In this document: positions 12,060-19,911 of the stretch, one piece after another
Layout: every line of letters starts with the position of its first letter
Numbering within the stretch: the first letter of the stretch is position 1
DNA from: Peptococcaceae bacterium
GTDB taxonomy: Bacteria; Bacillota; Dehalobacteriia; UBA4068; UBA4997
DNA: 28,382 nt
Reading direction: 5' to 3'
Assembly (NCBI GenBank): GCA_019421315.1
Contig: JAHZFN010000279.1
Span: 3,441 to 31,822, forward strand
Program-made: the position numbers and the translations under genes
The notes under the pieces: model-generated
What the model was told of the DNA's origin: nothing
The model's input: the letters and a program-made list of their open reading frames with translations, nothing else
Databases searched by the model: none

Positions 12060-14567
12060 ATGCCAAAAACAACGGGAACTCTGAACGCAATTTTCATATC
12101 GGAGCGTGTGCGGAATTCTCTGAAAGCGATTGATGATTGTGCCATGACGGCGGTTTCTGCACCGATGGGCTACGGCAAAACGACAGCTGTTAATTGGTTT
12201 TTGGACAGAAAACAAAAAAGCGGCAGGGCGGTTGTGGTCAGAATAAGCATTTATTCCGATAACGCCGCCATTTTCTGGAAAAGTGTGCAAAAGGCATTTG
12301 CCTTTGCGGGCATAGGTTTTTTTACCGAATATGAATTTCCCTCTGACAGCGGCACGGCGGCAATGCTGGCAGACGAAATATGCCATTCCTTGGCGGACGG
12401 CAGGGAATATTATGTGTTTTTCGATGATTTTCATTTGCTGGCAAACGAGCAGGTTGAGCAGTTTCTCTGTGTGCTTGCCAATCGTTTGCCAAAGAACATT
12501 CATATAATCGTTGCCAGCCGTTATCAATTCCCCGCCCAAAAGGAAATTATCCGTCTGGGCGCCAGACTGCATCGTATCGGCACTGCGCAGCTGCGTTTGA
12601 ATTCGGCGGAAATTGCCGTTTACGCTCATTGCTGCGGTGAGGATTTAAACCCCGAACAAATTGCTGCTCTGCTGAAATCCTGCGAGGGCTGGTTTTCGGC
12701 GGTGTATTTGAATTTGTGCTCACTGGCGGAAAGAGGCGAACTTTTAGACGCCAACTCCGATATTTACCAGATGTTCACGGCGGCGTTGATTGAGCCTTTG
12801 AGCCGAGAGGAACGGGAATTTTTGGCGGTGATGGGTCTGGCGGACGAATTTACTGTGGAAATGGCGGAGTTCGTTACCGACAATGCGGCGGCGGGCGGCA
12901 TTTTGTGGGGGCTGACAAGCCGCAACGCCTTTGTTGCAAAGCTTGCCGACGGTGTATCGTTCCGTTTTCATCATATGATGAAAGAATGCTCGGCGGCGAT
13001 TTTTGCCGATTTTGCGGCGGACAAACAGCTTAAATATAAAAATTTGTACGGACAATGGTACGAAAGGCAAAAACAGTATCTCCACGCCCTGAGCTTTTAT
13101 GAGCAGGCGGCAAATTACGACTCCGCCTTGCGGGTTATCGAAAAAGATGCGGGCGTTTTGCTTTCGGCGATGAAACCGAAGGCTTTGCTGAACGGCTTGC
13201 GGAATTGTTCGGAGGAAACTTTGAAGGATCACCCTTTGGCAATTCTGGTTTTGATGCGCCGGCTTTTTACCTGGCGGCAAATTCCCAAAATGCTGGAATT
13301 GAAGGAGCTGCTTACGCAGTCTGTGGCGGAGCACCCCGATTTGCCGTCTGACGAAAAAGGCAATTTGCTGGGTGAATGCGACCTGATTATGAGCTTTTTG
13401 CTGTATAACGACATTACGGAAATGAGCCGTTTGCACCGCAGCGCCAGCAGCCAAATGACAAGGTCTGCTGTTACTATCCGCAATGACGGCAGCTGGACTT
13501 TCGGTTCGCCGTCGGTTTTGATGATGTATTATCGGGCGGCGGGCGAGCTGGACAAGGAAATGGCGGAAATGAACGAATGTATGCCCTATTACTACAAAAT
13601 TACCGACGGGCACGGCAGGGGCGCCGAATCGGTTATGGCGGCGGAGGCCGCCTATAATAAGGGGAATTTGGACGACGCCGCTATCTTTTTGGAAAAAGCG
13701 AGAACGGCAATCGGACACAGCAAACAGCGGAACATGGCTCTTTGCTGTGATTTTCTGGCTTTGCGTCTGGCTCTTTGCGGCTCCGAAAAGGCAGATTTTG
13801 ACTTTGCGGCAAAGCGTGATATTCTTTTGAAGCGGCACGACACGGTGCTTTTGAATCTTTTGGATAGTATTGCGGCTTATTATTACGCATTGCTTGGTTT
13901 GACGGAAAAAATCCCCGAAGCTTTCAAAAACCACCGTTTGGACGGCATTAATTATTTTGCTCCCTGCAAACCGATGATGGAAATGATTGAAAATCAGGTT
14001 TATCTGGCTCAGGGTGCCTATACCAAGGTTATCGGGCGTTCGGCGGCGCAGCTGGAAAACTGCCGAAAACAGCATTACGCTTTGGTGGATTTGCATATTC
14101 GGTTGCAGACTGCGGCGGCTTATGAAAAAATCGGGCGGCGGGAAGAGGCGAAAACTGTTTTGACAGATTGCCTGCGCATGGCGGCGGTGGACGGCTTTTT
14201 GCTGCCTTTTGTCGAAAATTATCGTTATTTGGAACCGATTTTGGCGGAACTGCCCTTTGCCGAAACTCAAGCCTTGGTTGATAAAATAATCCCTTTGGGC
14301 AAGCAGTACGAAAAAAACTGTTTGCTTTGGCGGCGGGAATATTGTCTCCCGGCGGGCGCCGATGTTTTGACCGACCGCGAGCTGGATTTGGCATATCTTT
14401 TGACGGGGCGTTTGACCAACAAGGAAATTGCGGAAAAGCTGTTTCTTTCCGAGGGTACCGTTAAGCAATACGCCAACCGAATTTACGCCAAACTGCACCT
14501 GGACGGCAGCGGCAAAAGCAAAAGAAAACAGCTTTCCGAGCTGTTTTCTGCCGAAAAAAATCAATAA
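12060..14567 (+). CDS. MalT/LAL-type LuxR-family ATPase transcriptional regulator
   Basis: 835 residues. The N-terminal STAND-type ATPase has Walker A APMGYGKTT (34-42) and Walker B YYVFFDDFHLL (117-127). The middle ~400 residues are helical, with repeated Ala-rich segments like the TPR-like sensor of MalT. The C-terminal LuxR helix-turn-helix (about 767-825) reads LTDRELDLAYLLTGRLTNKEIAEKLFLSEGTVKQYANRIYAKL. This architecture matches large ATP-dependent LuxR regulators that bind a small inducer and activate transcription. The inducer and targets are unknown; the adjacent TspO and MATE genes are not clearly in its operon. ATG with gaggag 9 bp upstream. The gene is followed by its own terminator, so it is monocistronic. 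Confidence 0.9.
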   Translation: MPKTTGTLNAIFISERVRNSLKAIDDCAMTAVSAPMGYGKTTAVNWFLDRKQKSGRAVVVRISIYSDNAAIFWKSVQKAFAFAGIGFFTEYEFPSDSGTAAMLADEICHSLADGREYYVFFDDFHLLANEQVEQFLCVLANRLPKNIHIIVASRYQFPAQKEIIRLGARLHRIGTAQLRLNSAEIAVYAHCCGEDLNPEQIAALLKSCEGWFSAVYLNLCSLAERGELLDANSDIYQMFTAALIEPLSREEREFLAVMGLADEFTVEMAEFVTDNAAAGGILWGLTSRNAFVAKLADGVSFRFHHMMKECSAAIFADFAADKQLKYKNLYGQWYERQKQYLHALSFYEQAANYDSALRVIEKDAGVLLSAMKPKALLNGLRNCSEETLKDHPLAILVLMRRLFTWRQIPKMLELKELLTQSVAEHPDLPSDEKGNLLGECDLIMSFLLYNDITEMSRLHRSASSQMTRSAVTIRNDGSWTFGSPSVLMMYYRAAGELDKEMAEMNECMPYYYKITDGHGRGAESVMAAEAAYNKGNLDDAAIFLEKARTAIGHSKQRNMALCCDFLALRLALCGSEKADFDFAAKRDILLKRHDTVLLNLLDSIAAYYYALLGLTEKIPEAFKNHRLDGINYFAPCKPMMEMIENQVYLAQGAYTKVIGRSAAQLENCRKQHYALVDLHIRLQTAAAYEKIGRREEAKTVLTDCLRMAAVDGFLLPFVENYRYLEPILAELPFAETQALVDKIIPLGKQYEKNCLLWRREYCLPAGADVLTDRELDLAYLLTGRLTNKEIAEKLFLSEGTVKQYANRIYAKLHLDGSGKSKRKQLSELFSAEKNQ

Positions 14568-14591
14568 CATATAACAATAACATATAAAAAT

Positions 14592-14639
14592 AAAACCATT
14601 ATATACTCTGTGTTTTTGCGGGTATATAATGGTTTTTTT
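14592..14639 (+). terminator. Terminator after the LuxR-family gene
   Basis: aaaaccattatatac (14592-14606) pairs with gtatataatggtttt (14622-14636), 15-bp perfect stem, 15-base loop, then T run. Confidence 0.85.
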
Positions 14640-14761
14640 ATGCTTTGGGGGATTGAAAAGCTTACCATAAAAAATTTTGTCTAAAAAATATTATAGATAA
14701 TGCAGAAAAAATTTTTAATATTTTTGCCGAACGGGGCATAATAATCAGCGGGTGATGAAAT

Positions 14762-15262
14762 ATGAAAAAAGATAAGATAGCAAAAGACGATAATAAAAAG
14801 AAATGGCGCAAATATGCGGCTTTCATTTTGCTGACGGAAGCGGTGGGCGCTTTGGCGGGGATTTTGACAAAGTCTGCCATGCCCGCTTACGAGCAGGCTT
14901 TGAAACCGCCTTTGACACCGCCGTCCGCCGTGTTCCCCGTGGTTTGGGTAATTCTGTTTGCCCTGCTGGGTATCGGGGCGGCGAGGGTCTGTCTGTTGCC
15001 GCCGTCCAAATATCGCAGGGCGGCGTTGGCTGTGTTTTGGGTGCAGTTGGTTTTCAATTTTCTCTGGAGCTTGATTTTCTTCAATTTGCAGGCTTACGGC
15101 ATGGCATTTTTCTGGCTTGTGGCTTTGTGGCTTTTGATTTTGCTGATGACCGTGCTTTTTGCCAAGGTTGACAAGGCGGCGGCTTGGCTGCAAACGCCGT
15201 ATTTGCTCTGGGTAGCCTTTGCGGGATATTTGAATTTGATGGTTTGGCTTTTGAACCGATAA
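14762..15262 (+). CDS. TspO/MBR family membrane protein
   Basis: 166 residues with five predicted membrane helices after a lysine-rich cytoplasmic N-terminus. Family signatures: KPPLTPPSAVFPVVW (about 49-63), WVQLVFNFLWSLIFF (about 92-106) and PYLLWVAFAGYLNLMVW (about 147-163). TspO proteins bind and may degrade or transport tetrapyrroles such as protoporphyrin IX; the bacterial role is usually stress- or porphyrin-linked. The lysine-rich head of about 16 residues is longer than in typical bacterial members. ATG with gggtga upstream. No regulator for it is evident, and it stands alone between two terminators. Confidence 0.9.
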   Translation: MKKDKIAKDDNKKKWRKYAAFILLTEAVGALAGILTKSAMPAYEQALKPPLTPPSAVFPVVWVILFALLGIGAARVCLLPPSKYRRAALAVFWVQLVFNFLWSLIFFNLQAYGMAFFWLVALWLLILLMTVLFAKVDKAAAWLQTPYLLWVAFAGYLNLMVWLLNR

Positions 15263-15283
15263 TCCGAAAAAGAGCTAAAAAAC

Positions 15284-15320
15284 AAAATATCCCAAGCCTT
15301 TTAACGCTTGGGATATTTTT
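15284..15320. terminator. Bidirectional terminator (TspO / MATE)
   Basis: aaaatatcccaagc pairs with gcttgggatatttt, perfect 14 bp, loop of 8. T-rich on the plus-strand exit and also T-rich on the minus-strand exit (complement of the A tract 15276-15287). It serves the convergent TspO and MATE genes. Confidence 0.85.
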
Positions 15321-15350
15321 ATATGATTATATTTTATATTTGGGGTTGAA

Positions 15351-16721
15351 TTACCACTGAATTTTCCGCAGGGTTCTTTTCAGGAAGATTATGCAGAAAA
15401 CCAAAGAAACGATTTCCGCAATGGGAAACGCCAGCCAAACCAAATTCAGGCTGCCGAATTTTGACAAAATGTAGGCGGCTGGCAAAAGTATAACCAGCTG
15501 GCGGATGATGGAGATGTACATGCTGTACATGCTGCATCCCAAAGCTTGGCAGACGGAAATGCTGATGATACAGAACCCCGCAATGATAAAGCTGACGGAG
15601 ATGATTCGCAGAGCAGGCACACCGATTGTCAGCATATCAGCCGAAGCGTTGAAAAGCAGAAGCAGCTGTTTCGGCATAATCTGGAACACCGCTACGCCGA
15701 CCGCCATGATGGAAACCGCCGCAATAATGCTGAGGCGGATTGTCTGGGTCATGCGGTCCTTCTTTTTGGCACCGTAGTTATAGGAAACAATGGGCACCAT
15801 GCCGTTGTTCAAACCGAAAACGGGCATGAAGAAAAAGCTTTGCAGCTTGAAGTATACACCGAAAACGGCAACTGCGGTGGACGAGAAAACTATCAAAATT
15901 TTGTTCATGCCGAAGGTCATGACGGAGCCGATTGCCGCCATCAAAATGGACGGTACGCCGATGGCGAGAATATCCTTGACAACCTTGCCGTCGGGGCGGA
16001 AGTCGGCCTTGTGCAGAGTAACCTCGTGGTTTTTTTTATGGTTCAGGACGATTGCTACGGCGGCGGCACACATCTGACCGATGACCGTTGCCAGAGCGGC
16101 ACCGGCAACACCCATTTTCGGCAGTCCGAAAAAGCCGAAAATCAGGATGGGATCGAGGATAATGTTGATGATGGCGCCGATCCCCTGAACATACATGGTG
16201 TATAATGTTTTGCCTGTGGCAAGCAAATATCTTTCAAAGGTGATTTGAACGAAAATCCCAAAGGACAAAATACAGCAGATGCGGACGTAAACATCTCCCA
16301 TTTCGATGATTTCCGCAATGTTTGTTTGGGATGTCATGTACAGGTTGGCGGCAAAAATGCCGAAAAGCAAAAACAGCAGATAGCCGACCAGGTTCAAAAA
16401 CAAGCCCTGCATGGCAACCTTGTTGCATTTGTCGAATTTCTTTTCGCCCAGATAACGGGACATCAGGGCGTTGATGCCGACGCCGATACCAAGGGCGACG
16501 GAAAGCATAAGGTTTTGGATGGGGAACGCCATGGATACCGCCGTCAGGGCGTTTTCGCTGACCTGCGCCACAAATATGCTGTCCACAATGTTGTAGCAGG
16601 CCTGCACCAGCATGGAAAGTATCATTGGTATGGACATTGTAAAAAGCAGCTTTTTGACGGGCATATACCCCATTTTGTTTTCTTTGGGCGGTTGTTTCGC
16701 TTGAATTGTTTGCTCTGTCAT
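15351..16721 (-). CDS. MATE family multidrug/cation antiporter
   Basis: 456 residues from the ATG at 16721. Twelve hydrophobic helices in two MatE repeats are visible. Repeat 1 contains SIPMILSMLVQACYNIVDSIFVAQ and ALTAVSMAFPIQNLMLSVALGIG. Repeat 2 contains IGVPSILMAAIGSVMTFGMNKIL and FGLNNGMVPIVSYNYGA. The family exports cationic drugs or metabolites in exchange for Na+ or H+. An in-frame GTG three codons upstream is possible, but it sits only 3 bp after the gagagg Shine-Dalgarno, so the ATG is preferred. A perfect-consensus promoter lies about 60 bp upstream, so it is expressed alone. Substrate unknown. Confidence 0.92.
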   Translation of the reverse strand: MTEQTIQAKQPPKENKMGYMPVKKLLFTMSIPMILSMLVQACYNIVDSIFVAQVSENALTAVSMAFPIQNLMLSVALGIGVGINALMSRYLGEKKFDKCNKVAMQGLFLNLVGYLLFLLFGIFAANLYMTSQTNIAEIIEMGDVYVRICCILSFGIFVQITFERYLLATGKTLYTMYVQGIGAIINIILDPILIFGFFGLPKMGVAGAALATVIGQMCAAAVAIVLNHKKNHEVTLHKADFRPDGKVVKDILAIGVPSILMAAIGSVMTFGMNKILIVFSSTAVAVFGVYFKLQSFFFMPVFGLNNGMVPIVSYNYGAKKKDRMTQTIRLSIIAAVSIMAVGVAVFQIMPKQLLLLFNASADMLTIGVPALRIISVSFIIAGFCIISISVCQALGCSMYSMYISIIRQLVILLPAAYILSKFGSLNLVWLAFPIAEIVSLVFCIIFLKRTLRKIQW

Positions 16722-16777
16722 TTCTATCACATTCCTCTCACATATAACATCACATTTTTCTCATATCACAAAAACAT

Positions 16778-16806
16778 ATTATAGTGGAAATTATTTGCAA
16801 TGTCAA
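16778..16806 (-). promoter_or_regulatory. Consensus promoter for the MATE gene
   Basis: Minus strand: TTGACA (16806-16801), 17 bp, TATAAT (16783-16778). Both hexamers match the vegetative sigma-70/sigma-A consensus exactly. Confidence 0.85.
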
Positions 16807-16871
16807 TCAAAGGCAATAGATAGGAAAAATTCTGAATATTGATGAAAATGCTTAGGATGAAAATGATTAGA

Positions 16872-16897
16872 TTATTGAAGAAAATTATTGAAGAAAA
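16872..16897 (+). repeat. Tandem 13-bp repeat in AT-rich intergenic DNA
   Basis: ttattgaagaaaa occurs twice head to tail, within a purine-rich stretch that also repeats gatgaaaatg three times (16840-16916). Apart from this and the small ORF at 17067, I see no feature between the MATE promoter and the rimP promoter. Confidence 0.5.
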
Positions 16898-17066
16898 TTA
16901 ATATTGATGAAAATGGAAGCGAGTGATAATTAAGGGCAGTAATAAATCTTAGGGACGGTGAAGAAGAAAGGAACGGCAGAAGTAAAGAAAGCTGTGAAAA
17001 GAGGAAACTGCGGCATTTGATAAAGCTTTGATAATCAAAGGGGCGGCAGAAATAAGGGGGATGAAT

Positions 17067-17204
17067 ATGGATTTTTCGGATGTGTTCAAAAATTTTTTTG
17101 AAAAATCTTCGGCAAACGCCCCGAATATAGTTTTTAACTGCCGTTTTGATGAGAAAATCAAGCAAAAAGCCTTGACTTTGCGGCATTTCTTTGCTATATT
17201 ATAA
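17067..17204 (+). CDS. Possible 45-codon small ORF
   Basis: ATG preceded by aaggggg at 6 bp spacing. It encodes MDFSDVFKNFFEKSSANAPN then VFNCRFDEKIKQKALTLRHF and FAIL, and stops inside the rimP promoter -10 region. Not recognised. The overlap with a strong promoter makes chance likely; a conserved Shine-Dalgarno is the only support. Confidence 0.2.
   Translation: MDFSDVFKNFFEKSSANAPNIVFNCRFDEKIKQKALTLRHFFAIL
17172..17200 (+). promoter_or_regulatory. Promoter of the rimP-nusA-infB operon
   Basis: TTGACT (17172-17177), 17 bp, TATATT (17195-17200), about 150 bp before rimP. It leaves a long structured leader. Confidence 0.75.
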
Positions 17205-17216
17205 ATGTAGTCAGTT

Positions 17217-17295
17217 GGTGTACCTTTGAGGTATACCATTTTTGTTATAGAAGCAAGGTCGGAAGTGGGTATTCAAAACCCACTTTTTGTTTTGT
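17217..17295 (+). promoter_or_regulatory. rimP operon leader: two hairpins, second terminator-like
   Basis: Hairpin 1: ggtgtacc (17217-17224) / ggtatacc (17230-17237), with a T run after it. Hairpin 2: aagtgggt (17263-17270) / acccactt (17278-17285), followed by tttgttttg. Both sit between the promoter and the first gene, so they could attenuate transcription of an operon that encodes NusA itself. That would give autoregulation (inference). Confidence 0.6.
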
Positions 17296-17349
17296 TTGAT
17301 AAATCAAAGCCGCATCTGCGGTGTTTTTAACGATATTGGGAGGTATTTG

Positions 17350-17808
17350 ATGAGAACGGAAGACAGAGTTTTGGCTATGGCAACACCAATCTGCCAAAAT
17401 TTGGGCTGTGAAATTGCAGACGTCGAATGGAAAAAAGAGGGCGCCGATTGGTTTTTGCGGGTTTTTATCGACAGGGAACCTGCCGTTGACCATGACCTTT
17501 GCGCCGAAGTCAGCAGGGCCTTGGGCGACGCTTTGGATGCCGAGGATTTTATCGAGAGCAACTATGTTTTGGAGGTGTCTTCTCCCGGATTAGAAAGACC
17601 TCTAAAAAAAGCGACTGATTTTCAGCGGTTTGCGGGCAGTCCTGCTGTTATCAAGCTGTTTGCGGCGGAAGGCGGCAAAAAAGAGTTTGTCGGCGAGCTT
17701 TTGGGCTACGGCGCCGACGGGGTAGGCATAAAAGACCGGGAAAGCGGCAAGGAATACACGTTCCCCTTGGATAAAATTTCCAAGGCGCATTTGCTGTTTG
17801 AATTTTAA
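17350..17808 (+). CDS. rimP: Ribosome maturation factor RimP
   Basis: 152 residues; binds the 30S precursor and helps mature the S12/h18 side of the small subunit. Seen: VLAMATPICQNLGCEIADVEW at the start, FLRVFIDRE, DALDAEDFIESNYVLEVSSPGLERPLKK (the family's SSPGLxRPL motif at about 75-90), and a C-terminal Sm-like barrel ending LDKISKAHLLFEF. Length is normal. The ATG at 17350 has gggagg 7 bp upstream; the frame is open 21 codons further but without a ribosome site. First gene of the nusA-infB operon, in the usual order. Confidence 0.95.
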   Translation: MRTEDRVLAMATPICQNLGCEIADVEWKKEGADWFLRVFIDREPAVDHDLCAEVSRALGDALDAEDFIESNYVLEVSSPGLERPLKKATDFQRFAGSPAVIKLFAAEGGKKEFVGELLGYGADGVGIKDRESGKEYTFPLDKISKAHLLFEF

Positions 17809-17966
17809 GATTTTGCTTCAGAACCGAATTTTTCGGCATAAATAAAAAGAGATATAAAAAATAAAATATATTTAAATAATGAAGTGAAATTTAAAAAATT
17901 TGAAATTTAATTTGTTTATAAATCGTTGTTTAAGGAGATAAATTTTTTAAGAGGTGATTGGAAAAA

Positions 17967-19229
17967 ATGGCTCGTGAGTTTATAAATAAGGATTTTATCG
18001 AAGCTTTGGAGGATTTGGAAACGGAACGCGGTATCAAGGCGGATGTTGTTTTGGAGGCGCTGGAGGCGGCTTTGATTTCCGCCTACAAAAAGAATTTCGG
18101 TTCGTCCCAGAATGTTCGGGTGGAAATTAACAGGGAAACAGGCGAAATTCACGTTTATTTCCGCAAAACCGTTGTGGACGAGGTGCTTGACCCCAGAGTG
18201 GAAATGTCTTTGGAAGAAGCAAGGCTTTTGGATCCCGAATTTGAAGTGGGAGATATGTTTGAGTCGGAGGTTACGCCCCGTTCTTTCGGACGCATTGCCG
18301 CCCAAACCGCCAAGCAGGTTGTTGTGCAGAGAATCCGCGAAGCGGAACGAGGCATGGTTTACGATGCCTTTGCAGGCCGTGAGGGCGATATTGTAACAGG
18401 CTTGATTACCAGAATTGAGGGCAGAAGCGTTATTGTGGATTTGGGCAAAACAGACGCTCTTTTGCCCGCCAACGAGCAGATTCCCGGCGAAAGATACGAA
18501 GTGGGCCAGAGAATTAAGGTTTATTTGGGAGAAGTCCGCAGAGCCAACAAAGGCGCTCAGGTGATTATTTCCCGCACCAACCCCGGTCTTTTGCGCCGCC
18601 TTTTGGAACAGGAAATCCCCGAAATTTACGACGGCACGGTTGAGGTTAAGGGCGTGGTCAGAGAACCCGGCAGCCGAGCCAAAATTGCCGTTTACAGCGA
18701 AGATGCCGACATCGACGCCGTGGGCGCTTGTGTCGGCGCCAAGGGTATCCGTGTGCAGAGCATTGTCAACGAGCTTTCGGGCGAAAAGCTGGAGGTTATC
18801 GAATGGTCTGCCGATTTGGCGAAATTCATCAGCAACGCCATCAGCCCCGCCAAGGCTTTGGAGGTTATTTTGAACGAGGAAGCCAAAACCGCCAAGGTTG
18901 TGGTTCCCGACGACCAGCTTTCCCTTGCCATCGGCAAGGAAGGGCAGAATGTGCGTTTGGCAGTTCGTCTGACAGCCTGTAAGATAGATATTAAGAGCGA
19001 AACCCAGATGGCGGCAATCCGCGCCAAAGAGGCGGCGGAAGCGGCAGAGCTTGCTGTTCGGGAAGAAGCGGCTGAAACAGACGATAATCTTAACGATTTG
19101 GATAATATAGACGATAATATGAACGATTTGGACGATTTGGACGGCGACGTTGAGCTGTTGGAAAACCCTGCCGAACAGCAGGCAGAGCTGACGGCAGAGG
19201 ACGTCCAAATGATGCAGGCAGACGAATAA
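17967..19229 (+). CDS. nusA: Transcription elongation/termination factor NusA
   Basis: 420 residues. Binds RNA polymerase and nascent RNA and modulates pausing, termination and antitermination. Domains in order: N-terminal polymerase-binding domain (1-125), S1 domain (about 130-200, GDIVTGLITRIEGRSVIVDLG), KH1 and KH2 (about 200-345, VGAKGIRVQSIVNELSGEKLEV and LAIGKEGQNVRLAVRLT). A C-terminal acidic low-complexity tail (about 365-420) is built of repeated DDN/NDLD units, unlike the short C-terminus of many Firmicutes NusA proteins. ATG at 17967 with gaggtg about 10 bp upstream; a TTG three codons earlier is too close to the Shine-Dalgarno. The 158-bp AT-rich gap after rimP shows no terminator. 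Confidence 0.95.
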   Translation: MAREFINKDFIEALEDLETERGIKADVVLEALEAALISAYKKNFGSSQNVRVEINRETGEIHVYFRKTVVDEVLDPRVEMSLEEARLLDPEFEVGDMFESEVTPRSFGRIAAQTAKQVVVQRIREAERGMVYDAFAGREGDIVTGLITRIEGRSVIVDLGKTDALLPANEQIPGERYEVGQRIKVYLGEVRRANKGAQVIISRTNPGLLRRLLEQEIPEIYDGTVEVKGVVREPGSRAKIAVYSEDADIDAVGACVGAKGIRVQSIVNELSGEKLEVIEWSADLAKFISNAISPAKALEVILNEEAKTAKVVVPDDQLSLAIGKEGQNVRLAVRLTACKIDIKSETQMAAIRAKEAAEAAELAVREEAAETDDNLNDLDNIDDNMNDLDDLDGDVELLENPAEQQAELTAEDVQMMQADE

Positions 19230-19251
19230 TAAGCGGAAATCAGGTGACAGC

Positions 19252-19545
19252 ATGGCGAACAAAAGTAAGCCCGAACGCATGTGTGTGGGCTGCAAAGAAA
19301 TGAAACAGAAACGATCTTTGATTCGGGTTGTCAAAACGCCCGACGGCGAAATTAAAATTGACGGCACGGGCAAGATGTCGGGCAGAGGAGCTTATATCTG
19401 CCGAGATTTGGCTTGTCTGCAAAAAGCCGTTAAATCCAAGGGTTTGGAACGGTCGCTGAAGGTTGCCATCAGCGACGAGGTGAAAGACGAGCTTGCCGCC
19501 ATGCTTGCGGATTTGCCGCAGGAGGACGGTGGCGCCGATGAATAA
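19252..19545 (+). CDS. ylxR: YlxR/DUF448 RNA-binding protein (RnpM family)
   Basis: 97 residues. Family signatures: RMCVGCKEMKQKRSLIRVVK (about 9-28) and GRGAYICRD (about 45-53). YlxR proteins bind RNA; in B. subtilis the member called RnpM modulates RNase P. It lies between nusA and the L7Ae-like gene in the standard operon order, 22 bp after nusA. Its last 8 bp overlap the next gene. The acidic C-terminal tail (LPQEDGGADE) is a minor extension. Confidence 0.93.
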   Translation: MANKSKPERMCVGCKEMKQKRSLIRVVKTPDGEIKIDGTGKMSGRGAYICRDLACLQKAVKSKGLERSLKVAISDEVKDELAAMLADLPQEDGGADE

Positions 19546-19897
19546 TCAAAACACCCTTGACAGCAAGGTATACACGCTGCTGGGGTTTGCGCAGAAAGCA
19601 GGAAAGCTGGTTTCCGGCGATGACAGCGTTTTTGCGGCGCTTAACAAAAAAAGCCTGAAGCTGATTGTTGCGGCGGCGGATTTGAGCGACAACAGTCAAA
19701 AAAAATTCAGGCAAAAGCTGGCGTCCGCCGAAGCGGAGGTTAAAAGAAAAACAAAAATCGAAGTTTATACTTTTGGCACAAAAGTAACTTTGGGGCATGC
19801 CATCGGCAAATCCCCAAGGGGTTTGGTGGCTGTGATGGATGAAAACTTTGCCGGAGCCATTGCCAAGTATCTTAATGAAATTAAAGAACTTGCGTAA
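19538..19897 (+). CDS. ylxQ: YlxQ, L7Ae/L30e-family RNA-binding protein
   Basis: 119 residues from the ATG at 19538, which overlaps the stop of ylxR (ATGAATAA), implying coupled translation. Family features: VYTLLGFAQKAGKLVSGDDSV, LKLIVAAADLSDNSQKKF, and the late GHAIGKSPRGLVAVMDENFA. These are typical of bacterial L7Ae-like K-turn-binding proteins encoded between ylxR and infB. Exact target RNA unknown. Cotranscribed with infB, which starts 14 bp downstream. Confidence 0.92.
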   Translation: MNNQNTLDSKVYTLLGFAQKAGKLVSGDDSVFAALNKKSLKLIVAAADLSDNSQKKFRQKLASAEAEVKRKTKIEVYTFGTKVTLGHAIGKSPRGLVAVMDENFAGAIAKYLNEIKELA

Positions 19898-19911
19898 AAA
19901 GGAGTGGTTGC

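Noticed and set aside
12744..14570. A 608-codon minus-strand frame opposite the LuxR-type regulator
   Set aside because: Same kind of shadow; the plus strand has Walker motifs, a helix-turn-helix and a good Shine-Dalgarno.
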